From Phycisphaerae bacterium (GTDB lineage: Bacteria; Planctomycetota; Phycisphaerae; UBA1845): 64,000 nt of DNA. Below the pieces are notes generated by a model. The model had not been told where the DNA came from. It did no database searches and was given only the letters and a program-made list of their open reading frames with translations. Of this stretch, positions 41,588 to 50,482 are shown piece after piece (within the stretch, counting starts at the first letter, position 1; the number at the start of each line of letters is the position of its first letter). The stretch is from the NCBI GenBank assembly GCA_028289375.1, contig JANQQK010000038.1, positions 1 to 64,000 on the forward strand, read 5' to 3'. The translations under genes were made by a program, and so were the position numbers.

Positions 41588-42223
41588 ATGTCATCGCGCC
41601 TTTTGCTCGCAAGCCTGATCGTTGTCGGGACGCTCACCACGGTGTCGCACGGTGAGGCGCAGTTGGTTTTCACCGGTAGCGAGGGCTACATTTCAGGTAC
41701 CGATATCCTCATTACGTCGGGCCTCGACGGTGATGCAACATTCGATGTCACTGTGTCGCTGCGGGACGTTGGCGGTGTTGGATTCGGCGACGGTGGATTG
41801 ACGGGGATCAACCTCGGGTATCCGCACATTCCGGATAACGTTGTCGTCGAAGATTGGAATTGGACGTTTGACGGCGTCGACAATCTGAATGACTGGTTTT
41901 CTGACGGAATGCCACACCCCTTTGCCATTTCCTTTGGACCAGTGTTTGATATTCCAGCCGGCGGCGAAACGGAATTGGGCTCCTTTCGGGTCGAATACAC
42001 GGGCAACCTCGAGCTGTACAACAGCGTCTACTTTTCCATTTCGTTCGACTTGGAGATTTACGACGAGAATTACGATTCGTTTCCCTTCGTCGGCGGCTCG
42101 GATCAAGTCGATTTCTATGTGTTCATGGTCCCCGGCGGCAGGCCTCCAGAGCCCGCGACGATCGGCATGCTGGCTGTGTCGATCCTGCTCCTGCCACGCC
42201 GGTCGCATTCAGCCCATACCTGA
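41588..42223 (+). CDS. PEP-CTERM paralogue 3 of 6
   Basis: 211 residues from ATG 41588, GGGAG eight bases upstream. Signal peptide (LLLASLIVVGTLTTVSHG). The body keeps FGDGGLTGINLG, DWNWTFDGVDNLNDWFSDG and PHPFAISFGPV. The tail is RPPEPATIGMLAVSILLLPRR, a variant PEP signal. Function unknown; 54 bases after paralogue 2. Confidence 0.8.
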   Translation: MSSRLLLASLIVVGTLTTVSHGEAQLVFTGSEGYISGTDILITSGLDGDATFDVTVSLRDVGGVGFGDGGLTGINLGYPHIPDNVVVEDWNWTFDGVDNLNDWFSDGMPHPFAISFGPVFDIPAGGETELGSFRVEYTGNLELYNSVYFSISFDLEIYDENYDSFPFVGGSDQVDFYVFMVPGGRPPEPATIGMLAVSILLLPRRSHSAHT

Positions 42224-42443
42224 CCACGTGCCAATCTCAATTGTTCGGATCGACTCTGCCAAACGACATTCATCGTTGTTGACCACCCATCCGTGCGTTA
42301 CAATTCAACAAGATAAGCCGGGACGGGAAATGATTCGTGGGAGAGACGATTCATGGCCCGTGGTTATGCACACCCTAAGGCATTCGTCACGTCTGCGGAA
42401 TCTGTTCGCAATTCATCTATTACGATTGAATCGGAGAAGGGCC

Positions 42444-43079
42444 ATGAAACGCTGGCATGGGTTTGCGGCTGTGGCTGCGCTGGTTTGGATGTCGCCGGTG
42501 TTGCGGGCCGACGCGATCCTGACTTATCGCGGAGCGGATGGCATCGATGATCCATCCACGACGATCGTGGAGATGGCCATCGGTGAGGAGACGATGGTCA
42601 CGGTTGGCGTGCAGGATACGAGCGCGAATGGGATCGGCGGGGGTGGGCTTGGTTTGATCAATTTTGCAGGTCTTGCGGACAGCGCCGCACCAGAAGTGAC
42701 GCTGAGCGACTGGTATTGGTTCCTCGATTGCCCCTTCGGTTGGGGCAACTGCACCCCATTGCCAGATCCACAAGCGGCCTCTTTCGGCCCAATTATTGCA
42801 GTCCAAACGGGCGGGCACCTCGATCTGGCGCAGCTGAACATTCTGCTCGAACCGTCGGTGACGGCGGGCGAAACGTTCGAGATGAGTTTCGGCACGGTGG
42901 ATGGCGCACTGAGTGACGGCCATCTGCTGGGCATTCCGTTGGACGACAACAGCAACATCATGACGATCCTGGCCGTGCCTGAGCCATCGAGCCTGCTGTT
43001 GTTGATTGCGGCAGCGCTTGGCCGGGGGCGGCCGAGTCTACCGAGACGAGACAAACCGCAACTGCAAAGGTCGAATTGA
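42444..43079 (+). CDS. PEP-CTERM paralogue 4 of 6
   Basis: 211 residues from ATG 42444 (GGAGAAGG close upstream); the open frame extends further 5' but the signal peptide (FAAVAALVWMSPVLRA) fixes the start. The body has GGGGLGLINFAGL, a Cys-containing insert (FLDCPFGWGNC) and LPDPQAASFGPI. The tail is VPEPSSLLLLIAAALGRG with a basic end. One base separates its stop from the next ATG. Confidence 0.8.
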   Translation: MKRWHGFAAVAALVWMSPVLRADAILTYRGADGIDDPSTTIVEMAIGEETMVTVGVQDTSANGIGGGGLGLINFAGLADSAAPEVTLSDWYWFLDCPFGWGNCTPLPDPQAASFGPIIAVQTGGHLDLAQLNILLEPSVTAGETFEMSFGTVDGALSDGHLLGIPLDDNSNIMTILAVPEPSSLLLLIAAALGRGRPSLPRRDKPQLQRSN

Positions 43080-43080
43080 G

Positions 43081-43698
43081 ATGATGCGGCACATGACGAT
43101 GGGATTGTTGCTCGCGGTCGGCACGACCGCCCCTGTCCGGGGTGACGCCGAACTCGTGTTCGAAGGCAGCGACGGTGGCGAACACGGTGTTCTTTTTATT
43201 GACTCTGGGACCGGCGACTCATCGATCGAAGTGGTCGTAGGTGTGCGCGATCCATCTGGTGACGGCATTGGGGGGGGCGGCATATCGCTCATTGACTTCA
43301 CCGGACTTGAAGCGAACGCCCCGGCAGACGTGGAACTTGACGACTTCCGATGGACGTTTGCAGGAGCAGACAATCCGAATAGTTGGTTTACCATGCCGTT
43401 GCCTGACCCGCAGGCCGCGTCGTTCGGCCCTGTGGCGAGCCTCCCACCAAGTGGCACAGTCGAACTCGCGCGGCTGCTTGTTACCGTCGCCGGGTCAGGA
43501 AGTAACTTGGCGTTCAGCCTCAATTTCGGCGATCCCGCTACGGCGTTGGCCGACGGTAATCTCGAATTTCTTCAGATGCCCCCAAACGGGACCCTCGTCA
43601 ATTTTTGGGCTGGGATTCCTGAGCCATCCACCCTTGCTCTTCTCGTCATGGGTGTGTGTGTCCCAGGTCGTCGACGGTCCTTTTCGCGTTGGCGTTGA
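43081..43698 (+). CDS. PEP-CTERM paralogue 5 of 6
   Basis: 205 residues. Signal peptide (MGLLLAVGTTAPVRG). The body is very close to paralogue 1 (GGGGISLIDFTGLEA, RWTFAGADNPNSWFT, LPDPQAASFGPVASL), with tail IPEPSTLALLVMGVCVPG then RRR. Stop and start lie within a few bases of both neighbours, so paralogues 4-6 are one transcript. Confidence 0.82.
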   Translation: MMRHMTMGLLLAVGTTAPVRGDAELVFEGSDGGEHGVLFIDSGTGDSSIEVVVGVRDPSGDGIGGGGISLIDFTGLEANAPADVELDDFRWTFAGADNPNSWFTMPLPDPQAASFGPVASLPPSGTVELARLLVTVAGSGSNLAFSLNFGDPATALADGNLEFLQMPPNGTLVNFWAGIPEPSTLALLVMGVCVPGRRRSFSRWR

Positions 43699-43704
43699 GA
43701 AACC

Positions 43705-44316
43705 ATGAGTTACTCTCGGTTGATGATGATCGTTGTGGTCGCCCTTCCAGCGTGTGCTCATGGCGAAGTACTACTCCATCTCACCGGAGAATACATGCTC
43801 GGTGACACTGTTTTCATCGACCCCCATTTGTTTGGTACCGGACGTGTGACATTGTCAGTGGAAAACACGACCGACAGCAATCTGGCGGGTGGATTGAGTT
43901 TCATGAATTTCTCAAACGTGTCATTCTCAGCAAAGGCACCGATCGTCATCGATGAATGGGATTGGATTTTTCCAGGCTCGAACAATCCGAACAACTGGTT
44001 TACGCAGGGGACCCTCGAACCTCAGGCGGCATCTTTCGGCCCAGCGCTCCTGCTCCCGCCGGGCGAATCGGTTCCACTTGCTGAAATTCAGTTGAGCACC
44101 TTGGATCCGACAATCTTGGGGTTTGACATCAACTTTGGCGAGCCATCCGGCATTTTCGCAGACGGAGCCCTCGACTTTCTCACGATTGATGAAGGGACGC
44201 ACAGTATTCACGCTGTATGGCATATTCCCGAACCCGGCTCCTTGTCTGTACTCGTTGTCGGCACAGCTTGGCTGTTGCGTCGCCGCGGTTATGCAAATCG
44301 CCTCAAAAGGTCATGA
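43705..44316 (+). CDS. PEP-CTERM paralogue 6 of 6
   Basis: 203 residues, six bases after paralogue 5. Signal peptide (MMIVVVALPACAHG). The body has GGLSFMNFSNVSF, WDWIFPGSNNPNNWFTQG and LEPQAASFGPAL. The tail is IPEPGSLSVLVVGTAWLLRRR. The most diverged at the N-terminus. Function unknown. Confidence 0.8.
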   Translation: MSYSRLMMIVVVALPACAHGEVLLHLTGEYMLGDTVFIDPHLFGTGRVTLSVENTTDSNLAGGLSFMNFSNVSFSAKAPIVIDEWDWIFPGSNNPNNWFTQGTLEPQAASFGPALLLPPGESVPLAEIQLSTLDPTILGFDINFGEPSGIFADGALDFLTIDEGTHSIHAVWHIPEPGSLSVLVVGTAWLLRRRGYANRLKRS

Positions 44317-44472
44317 CAGGCCACCAGTTCAACGCCTAGAATCAGCGTCGGCGGACTGGGCCTCGGTGCGTGAGGGTCCGGGTCCGATAAGACATCAATA
44401 GCTGACTTGCCGATACAAAGGGCATACCGGTTGGCTGATCGACCACTGAATCATTGAACGCGAGGAAATGCG

Positions 44473-45480
44473 ATGCGATTGAAGTGTTGGGCGTGCGTGT
44501 TGTTGGCGGGCATGATGGCTGCGACGGTGATGGGCCAGGTTCAGATTTCCTATTCGCCCACAACGATCGATCCGGGCGTCGAGACGGACATCACAATCCG
44601 CGTGACCAATCAGGTCGAACTTGACAGCGGCACGTGCAACGATGCCAACAACGCCAACGCCTGCACTCTGTGCGCGCTCGTGTTCAGCCTATTTACGGAT
44701 GAAGGACTTGAGGTGGTCGCCTTTGAATGGGTTCCGACCGAATTCGAGGACGCGCAGGTATGGTTTGTCGATGAAGAACCGCCGCTGACACAGGCGTCGA
44801 GCTTTGGCGAAGGGCTTGATGCCCCCATCGGCACGCCGGTCACACTGGCTGTGGCAACCGTGCTGGCCGACGCATCGACGGCGGGGTCGGCCCTCACCCT
44901 TGATGTCGTCCCGACCCTCGACCGCAAGGGGGCAGACAGCGATTCGGTGATCGCCGACTGCGATTTCTTCGAGCTTATCATCGAGAGTGGTCGCTCCGTG
45001 TCGCTCATGGTCACCGGTTCGTCGGGTGGCGGTGATGATGGCGGCACTGATGGAGGCTCTGGAGGTGGTGGTGGAACCGGCGGTGGCGGCGGTACGGGTG
45101 GTGACGGCGGCATGACCGGCGGCGATGACATGGGAGACGGTGACGACATGCCGGTCGATGACGACATGACCGACGTCGGCGACGGGATGGACATGGGCAC
45201 CGATGATGGTGACAGCGGCATGATGCCAGACGACGACATGCCCCCATCTGACGGCGGCGATGGATCGGATTCGGGCGACCTTCCGGGCGATGGCATGGGC
45301 GACATCGATGACGACATGATGCCCGGTGATGATGGCGGCAACGACGGCAGCAACGATGATGGCGACATGATGGAACCGACGATGCCGGCAGGTCTCTGCG
45401 GACCGGCCATGATGATGCCAACCCTCTTTTCACTCTTCTCGTTATCGGTTATGACACGACGAGGAGGACGACGCGGCTGA
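44473..45480 (+). CDS. Secreted protein with Gly/Asp/Met-rich linker and LCG-type C-terminal tail
   Basis: 335 residues. Signal peptide (WACVLLAGMMAATVMG), a beta-rich domain (about 20-180) of cohesin-like length containing a short Cys pair, then about 120 residues of GGGTGG, GDDMGDGDDMP and similar repeats. These are rich in Asp and could bind calcium. The end LCGPAMMMPTLFSLFSLSVM followed by RRGGRR is a hydrophobic, Arg-tailed sorting-type signal without a PEP motif. Function unknown. Confidence 0.75.
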   Translation: MRLKCWACVLLAGMMAATVMGQVQISYSPTTIDPGVETDITIRVTNQVELDSGTCNDANNANACTLCALVFSLFTDEGLEVVAFEWVPTEFEDAQVWFVDEEPPLTQASSFGEGLDAPIGTPVTLAVATVLADASTAGSALTLDVVPTLDRKGADSDSVIADCDFFELIIESGRSVSLMVTGSSGGGDDGGTDGGSGGGGGTGGGGGTGGDGGMTGGDDMGDGDDMPVDDDMTDVGDGMDMGTDDGDSGMMPDDDMPPSDGGDGSDSGDLPGDGMGDIDDDMMPGDDGGNDGSNDDGDMMEPTMPAGLCGPAMMMPTLFSLFSLSVMTRRGGRRG

Positions 45481-45644
45481 CACTCGTCAACGGCGTTCAC
45501 TTCCGGCGGATATAGGCGGGCGTCGTCGTGTGATGCGACGAATGCCCCATGCCGCGCTGCTGCAAGGGCAGCGTGCAAGAAGCGATTGGTGGGTGCGGGA
45601 TAGGCCACCGGTCACCGATGCGTTCAGCAACCTGGAGATTTCCC

Positions 45645-46088
45645 ATGAACACGCACACGCAGTTTTCGGTCTTTCTGGTGAACCGTCCGATGGTCGTCGC
45701 ACAGGTCTGTCGTGCGCTGGCTGAGGCGAAGGTGAACATCGTCGCGCTGACAATGATGGACGCGATGGAACATGGCGTCATGCGGATCGTCACGTCGGAC
45801 GTCGAGAAAGCCCGGGACGCGTTGCAGCACATGAACTTTCAATTCACCGAGGGGAAGGTTTTGTCCGTCGAAATGCCCAACAAGCCGGGTGCGGCTGCGG
45901 ACGTCTGCGAGAAGCTCGCAACCGCCAAGTGTGCCATCAGCTACATGTACTGCAGCACGGCCGGCAGCGGCAAAGCGATCGGCATCTTCAAGGTCGCCAA
46001 TATCGACAAGGCGATGAAAGCCCTCGAATCCAAGCGCAAGAACAACCGCGACATCAAAATCAAGAAGCGTCAGCCGGCGCGGCGATAA
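45645..46088 (+). CDS. ACT-domain protein
   Basis: 147 residues from ATG 45645 (GGAG seven bases upstream). Two ACT-like halves: TQFSVFLVNRPMVVAQVCRA with LAEAKVNIVALTMMD, and VEMPNKPGAAADVCEKLATA. The tail is basic. Small stand-alone ACT proteins are thought to bind amino acids and regulate. It is convergent with an aminotransferase gene; a link to amino-acid metabolism is plausible. Confidence 0.85.
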   Translation: MNTHTQFSVFLVNRPMVVAQVCRALAEAKVNIVALTMMDAMEHGVMRIVTSDVEKARDALQHMNFQFTEGKVLSVEMPNKPGAAADVCEKLATAKCAISYMYCSTAGSGKAIGIFKVANIDKAMKALESKRKNNRDIKIKKRQPARR

Positions 46089-46136
46089 GCAGCGCATCAG
46101 CCGAGAGCTGCCGAACATAATTCGATCGTCACTCAG

Positions 46137-47501
46137 TCAAATACCGGAAGGTGTGGAACGTGGTGCGCATCCATCGCCACCGTGGTGGTTGGCCACAGCT
46201 TGGACTGCGTCCTCGAAGATCGATAGCCCCCTCATCAACTGAGATTCCGTCATGCACAACGGCGGCGCGAAGCGGATGCCGGTATCTCCGCAGCCGAGCA
46301 GAATGAGGCCTCTTTGGAAGGCTTCGTTCACGATGCGGTTGCGCACCTGCATGGATGGCTTGCCGTCGGCGTCCATCGCGTCGGCACCGACCATCAGGCC
46401 AAATCCGCGGGGGCAGACGATCGACGGTTGACGCTTCTCGATGGCGTGCAGTTCGGTCATCAGGATGTTGCCGAGCTTGGACGCGTTGGCCATGTACTCA
46501 CTCTTGACCAACTCAATGGTTGCAACAGCCGCCGCACACGCGACCGGATTGCCGCCGAACGTGCTGCCATGCGCACCGGGAGGCCAATCCATGATGCGCT
46601 CCGGCGCAATGACCGCACCGATCGGCATCCCGCTGGCGATGCCCTTGGCTGTCAGCAAAATGTCCGGAACAACGTTTGAATGCTCGCAGCAGAACCACTT
46701 GCCCGTGCGGCCGATGCCCGACTGAATCTCATCCATGACCAACAGGATGCCATGCTCATCGCACAACGCACGCAGCTCGGGCAGGAAGCTGTCCGGCGGC
46801 ACGATGTAACCGCCCTCCCCCTGCATCGGTTCAACGAAAATGGCAGCCACCTCTTCAGGGGCGGCCTGCCGCTTGAACAGGTCATGAATCCCTTCAAGCG
46901 TGCCATAAGGAGCATGGGCAACCATGGGGACGAGCGGTCCGAATCCAAGTTTCTGACGCACCTTCGAACTCGTCAGCGAGAGCGCCCCCATCGTCCGGCC
47001 ATGAAAGGCGCCATGAAACGCGACGATCCACTTTCGATTCGTCGCGTCTCGTGCGAGCTTGATCGCACACTCGACCGACTCGGCTCCACTATTGGTCAGC
47101 ACGACGCGCTTCTGCTCGCTGCCCGGTGCGATCTCCGCCAGCAATTCGCACAGACGCACCATCGGCTCGTAGTAGAAATCGCTGCCGCAGATGTGAATCA
47201 GATGTTCGGCCTGTCGCTTGATGGCGTCGACAACATCGGGATGACAGTGACCCGTCGCACAAACAGCAATACCCGCAGCGAAGTCGAGAAAGACATTGCC
47301 ATCAACATCCTGTACAGCACTTCCGACAGCACGATGCGCCACCAGCGGCCAATCACGCGTGTACGACGTTGACGTCACGCGATGATCGCGCTCGATGAAG
47401 CTCTTGGCCACCGGTCCCGGCAGCGGGGTGATCAGCTTGGGCACCTCTGTGGTGATGTCTGGAAGATTGGCTGTCGTCGTCATCGCGTCGGTCATCTGCA
47501 T
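46137..47501 (-). CDS. Class-III pyridoxal-phosphate aminotransferase
   Basis: 454 residues (ATG 47501; ATG 47495 has the better-spaced AAGG). A fold-type I enzyme of the 4-aminobutyrate/acetylornithine aminotransferase family: FLDFAAGIAVCATGHCHPDV, TNSGAESVECAIKLARDATN, FHGAFHGRTMGALSLT, MQGEGGYIVPP, LLVMDEIQSGIGRTGKWF and the PLP lysine in LTAKGIASGMPIGAV, then STFGGNPVACAA. It transfers an amino group from an omega-amino compound to 2-oxoglutarate; the exact substrate is not decided by sequence. Confidence 0.92.
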   Translation of the reverse strand: MQMTDAMTTTANLPDITTEVPKLITPLPGPVAKSFIERDHRVTSTSYTRDWPLVAHRAVGSAVQDVDGNVFLDFAAGIAVCATGHCHPDVVDAIKRQAEHLIHICGSDFYYEPMVRLCELLAEIAPGSEQKRVVLTNSGAESVECAIKLARDATNRKWIVAFHGAFHGRTMGALSLTSSKVRQKLGFGPLVPMVAHAPYGTLEGIHDLFKRQAAPEEVAAIFVEPMQGEGGYIVPPDSFLPELRALCDEHGILLVMDEIQSGIGRTGKWFCCEHSNVVPDILLTAKGIASGMPIGAVIAPERIMDWPPGAHGSTFGGNPVACAAAVATIELVKSEYMANASKLGNILMTELHAIEKRQPSIVCPRGFGLMVGADAMDADGKPSMQVRNRIVNEAFQRGLILLGCGDTGIRFAPPLCMTESQLMRGLSIFEDAVQAVANHHGGDGCAPRSTPSGI

Positions 47502-47694
47502 CGCCTTACCATCCTTTCGAGCGTCCCGACCAACATCGGCCAACAGCTCACCCCGGATCAGATTCTACCGCAAAAACGACCGATAATCATGCTGATCTCG
47601 CCGGTTCCGCAGGTGCGATGACACGTCGATCAAGCCGCCCCGCCAACCTTCCGAAGTCCTATAGCAGGTGTCGACCGATAAGACGGAGCCCATC

Positions 47695-48507
47695 GTGTAT
47701 CTCGACTTCTTCGGACTGTCCAAACAGCCGTTCAACATCACGCCGGACCCGCAGTTTCTGTTTCTGTCCGAAACGCACCGTAAGGCGCTCGACTGCCTTG
47801 AATTCGGCGTAATCCAGCGACGTGGATTCGTTCTGCTGACAGGCGACGTCGGCACGGGCAAGACCACCCTTTGCCGCGAGTTGCTTAACCGCCTGCAGAG
47901 CGACACGCTGACCGCGTTGATTCTCAATCCGCGCCTTTCCGAATCACAACTCTTACGCGCCATCCTGCATGAATTCGGCGTCGTCGAAGCCAAGGGTGAC
48001 CGCCTTGCCCTGACCGAACAACTCAACACCCTGCTGCTGCAATCAGCCGGCGAGGGTCGCAACGTCGTATTGATCATTGACGAAGCACAGCACCTGTCGC
48101 TCAACCTGCTCGAGGAGATCCGCCTGCTCAGCAACCTTGAAACCGACGACCGCAAACTGATGCAGATCGTCCTCGCCGGTCAGCCGGAACTGCTGCGCAA
48201 AATCGCAGATCCGGGTCTCCGCCAACTGAGACAACGCATCACGGTGCGATACCACCTGTCGCCACTCTCAAAGACCGAGTTATCCGCCTACGTCAATCAC
48301 CGCCTGACCATCGCCGGGGGCGAAGGGACACCACGATTTGAGCGCTCAGCCATCACGACAATTCATGAGCGATCAGGCGGCGTGCCCCGGCTGGTCAACG
48401 CACTGACCGACATGTCGTTGCTGTCGGCGTTCGCACGCGAGCAGACATCCGTGGACGAGGAACATGTGCAGGCGGCGGCGGAGGAATTGCGGGAGTCGCT
48501 GGTATGA
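47695..48507 (+). CDS. ExeA/GspA-like AAA ATPase
   Basis: 270 residues from GTG 47695 (GGAG six bases upstream; family members start with the same YLDFFGLSKQPFNITPDP block). Walker A TGDVGTGKTTL, Walker B VVLIIDEAQHLS, sensor region IVLAGQPELL. ExeA/GspA ATPases help place the secretin through peptidoglycan in type II secretion or type IV pili, together with GspB, encoded next with an ATGA overlap. No other secretion genes are in the window. Confidence 0.9.
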   Translation: MYLDFFGLSKQPFNITPDPQFLFLSETHRKALDCLEFGVIQRRGFVLLTGDVGTGKTTLCRELLNRLQSDTLTALILNPRLSESQLLRAILHEFGVVEAKGDRLALTEQLNTLLLQSAGEGRNVVLIIDEAQHLSLNLLEEIRLLSNLETDDRKLMQIVLAGQPELLRKIADPGLRQLRQRITVRYHLSPLSKTELSAYVNHRLTIAGGEGTPRFERSAITTIHERSGGVPRLVNALTDMSLLSAFAREQTSVDEEHVQAAAEELRESLV

Positions 48508-49076
48508 GCCTGATCTCAGAAGCGCTGACAAAGACGCGTGAACTGGAGCAGCGTTCGAACACAACGGTGCCCGCCCCGCTTCCACGCACCAGGCTCGATG
48601 ATGCACTTCGGCGGGATCACCAACCGGCAAAGCAGGCGTCAGTCCAAAACAGCGGGCGTTCGTTGGGACGCGAATTGCTCGTCTGGCTGGTGGCCGTCGG
48701 TCTTGTCGGACTGACGTCCGCACTCGTGTCATTCGATTGGCCGCGCGGTTTGGGGTTGCCAACGGCGGCGCCCGCAGAGCCGGTCCCCCTCGTTGAGCCC
48801 AAGACAGCATCACAGAGTGTCGAGTCCCCTACAGACGTGACATCAGCTACAGAAGTATCACCACAGCAACAACGGCAGGACCGCTTTCGCCTGACCGGAG
48901 TCCTGTACGCCGGCGAGCAGTCGGTGGCCGTGCTCAACGATACTGTCCTGTCGCTCGGTCAGGAGATCGATGACGCCACGTTGACCAGCATTGGCCGCGA
49001 CCACGTCCACTTATCGGTCGACGGTGAAGAACTGCGCGTGCCGCTGTCACGCCCTGACCGCGTTCAGGCCCCATAA
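48504..49076 (+). CDS. GspB-like secretion-assembly protein
   Basis: 190 residues. The N-terminal MSLISEALTKTRELEQR is the cytoplasmic signature of GspB partners of ExeA. One membrane helix (ELLVWLVAVGLVGLTSALVS), a Pro/Thr linker and a small C-terminal beta domain (FRLTGVLYAGEQSVAVLNDT, LGQEID) like GspB/PilP. Overlaps the ATPase gene by four bases. Confidence 0.85.
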   Translation: MSLISEALTKTRELEQRSNTTVPAPLPRTRLDDALRRDHQPAKQASVQNSGRSLGRELLVWLVAVGLVGLTSALVSFDWPRGLGLPTAAPAEPVPLVEPKTASQSVESPTDVTSATEVSPQQQRQDRFRLTGVLYAGEQSVAVLNDTVLSLGQEIDDATLTSIGRDHVHLSVDGEELRVPLSRPDRVQAP

Positions 49077-49215
49077 GACGGAAACAAGCATGAATCAGGC
49101 ACGGATGGTGAACGTGACAATTCATTAAGAACTTTCAGCAGCCAATGGCCGACAAAACTAGCAGCGTCGCTTGGGCGACCCCGATGATTAGTTCCGCAGC
49201 GGAGAGCAAACTTCC

Positions 49216-49701
49216 ATGGATGTTCGATACGTTAATCCGTTTGTGAAGTCCGTTTCCAACGTCTTCAAAACAATGCTCCATACCGACGTCACCGTCGGGA
49301 AACCGTACCTTAAGACGCCCCACTGCGATCGGCCTGACGTTTCCGGCGTGATCGGGCTCTCGGGCGACGTCACCGGTGTGGTCGTACTGGGGTTCAGCAA
49401 AAATGTCGCCATCGCGGTGGCCGAAAAGTTCGTGGGAACATCGCTGACCGTCGATCACCCCGACTTCGCGGACGCCCTCGGGGAGTTGGCCAACATGGTT
49501 GCCGGCGGAGCGAAGGCAAGCTTTGAAGGAATCAACGCCAGCATCTCGCTGCCAAGCGTGATCGTTGGTGAGAACCATGAGGTTATCAAGTCCAAAGCCA
49601 ACCCGAGTCTCGTGATCCCGTGCGATTCGCCGATGGGACACTTCACTGTCGAGGTGGCGATGAAGGTTGAAGCACAGGTGGCTGTGGGAGCTGCATCATG
49701 A
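49216..49701 (+). CDS. cheX: CheX-family CheY phosphatase
   Basis: 161 residues. The catalytic pair of CheC/CheX phosphatases is visible in DALGELANMVAGGAK (E-x-x-N). MDVRYVNPFVKSV at the start is the usual CheX N-terminus. CheX dephosphorylates CheY-P; its substrate is likely the CheY encoded next, overlapping by an ATGA junction. Confidence 0.9.
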   Translation: MDVRYVNPFVKSVSNVFKTMLHTDVTVGKPYLKTPHCDRPDVSGVIGLSGDVTGVVVLGFSKNVAIAVAEKFVGTSLTVDHPDFADALGELANMVAGGAKASFEGINASISLPSVIVGENHEVIKSKANPSLVIPCDSPMGHFTVEVAMKVEAQVAVGAAS

Positions 49702-50072
49702 AAGTCATGCTGGTCGACGATTCACGAACCATTCGCAACATCCAGAAGAACATCCTGGGTCGCCTTGGCTACGAGGACATCATCGAAGCCGCCGACGGTG
49801 TCGAAGGCATCGCGAAACTCAAAAGCGAGAACCCCGAATTGGTGCTGCTCGACTGGAACATGCCCAACATGGATGGTTTGACCTTCCTGAAGACCATCCG
49901 AGGCGAAGGCATCAAAACACCGGTCATCATGTGCACGACCGAGGCTGAAAAGTCGCGCGTCGTGCAGGCCATCCAAGCAGGTGCGAACAACTACGTGGTC
50001 AAACCCTTCTCGACCGAAACGATGGCCGAGAAGATCGAGCAGACCCTGTCACGCATCGCTGCGAACGCGTAA
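49698..50072 (+). CDS. CheY-like single-domain response regulator
   Basis: 124 residues, receiver domain only: DDSRTIRNIQKN (acidic pair), VLLDWNMPNMDGL (phospho-accepting Asp), CTTEAEK (Thr switch) and VVKPFS (Lys). Paired with cheX. No kinase or receptor gene is nearby. Confidence 0.93.
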   Translation: MKVMLVDDSRTIRNIQKNILGRLGYEDIIEAADGVEGIAKLKSENPELVLLDWNMPNMDGLTFLKTIRGEGIKTPVIMCTTEAEKSRVVQAIQAGANNYVVKPFSTETMAEKIEQTLSRIAANA

Positions 50073-50482
50073 CGCAGGATTGTCCGAAACGACAACCCGG
50101 TGCACTGAGAACAGGTGGGCGTTCGCCCAGCGGCGCCCTTGCGCATGGACATCGACCATGGACCGCGAGAACCGGGTTGGACATCTGGAGCAGAACCATC
50201 CAAAAAGAAAGCACCGCCTGCCCTTGCGGGCGTCGACGGTGCTTTCCGGAGGGGAAAGAAGCCAGTAATTTCTACCCACGCCATCGGCAGCGGGTTCGGA
50301 ATTCCCTCCAAATGAATCCGACGCTCGGTGCGACCGCCTCCGGATGTAGGCCAGCCACACTTTACGCATGCATTACTATCGGTAAATCACCGAGAATTGC
50401 TTAGACGATTCTCTAGGATTTTAGGCTCGCTGTCCAAATTATTTCGGACGTTACCGTCATATTTTGCATGGCTTTAGATCGC
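50073..50482. other. Convergent intergenic region
   Basis: Between cheY (rightward) and nrdJ (leftward). Contains the terminator at 50202-50246. No gene seen. Confidence 0.5.
50202..50246 (-). terminator. Terminator downstream of nrdJ
   Basis: Outer stem GAAAGCACCG/CGGTGCTTTC (50207-50246) enclosing a small GCCC/GGGC hairpin. On the minus strand the U-rich TTTCTTTTTGG follows. It ends leftward nrdJ transcripts and may also stop cheY transcripts in part. Confidence 0.75.

Noticed and set aside
34365-44316. Exosortase gene for the PEP-CTERM proteins
   Set aside because: No multi-pass protein with exosortase-type Cys/Arg/His motifs was found in the window; it must lie elsewhere.
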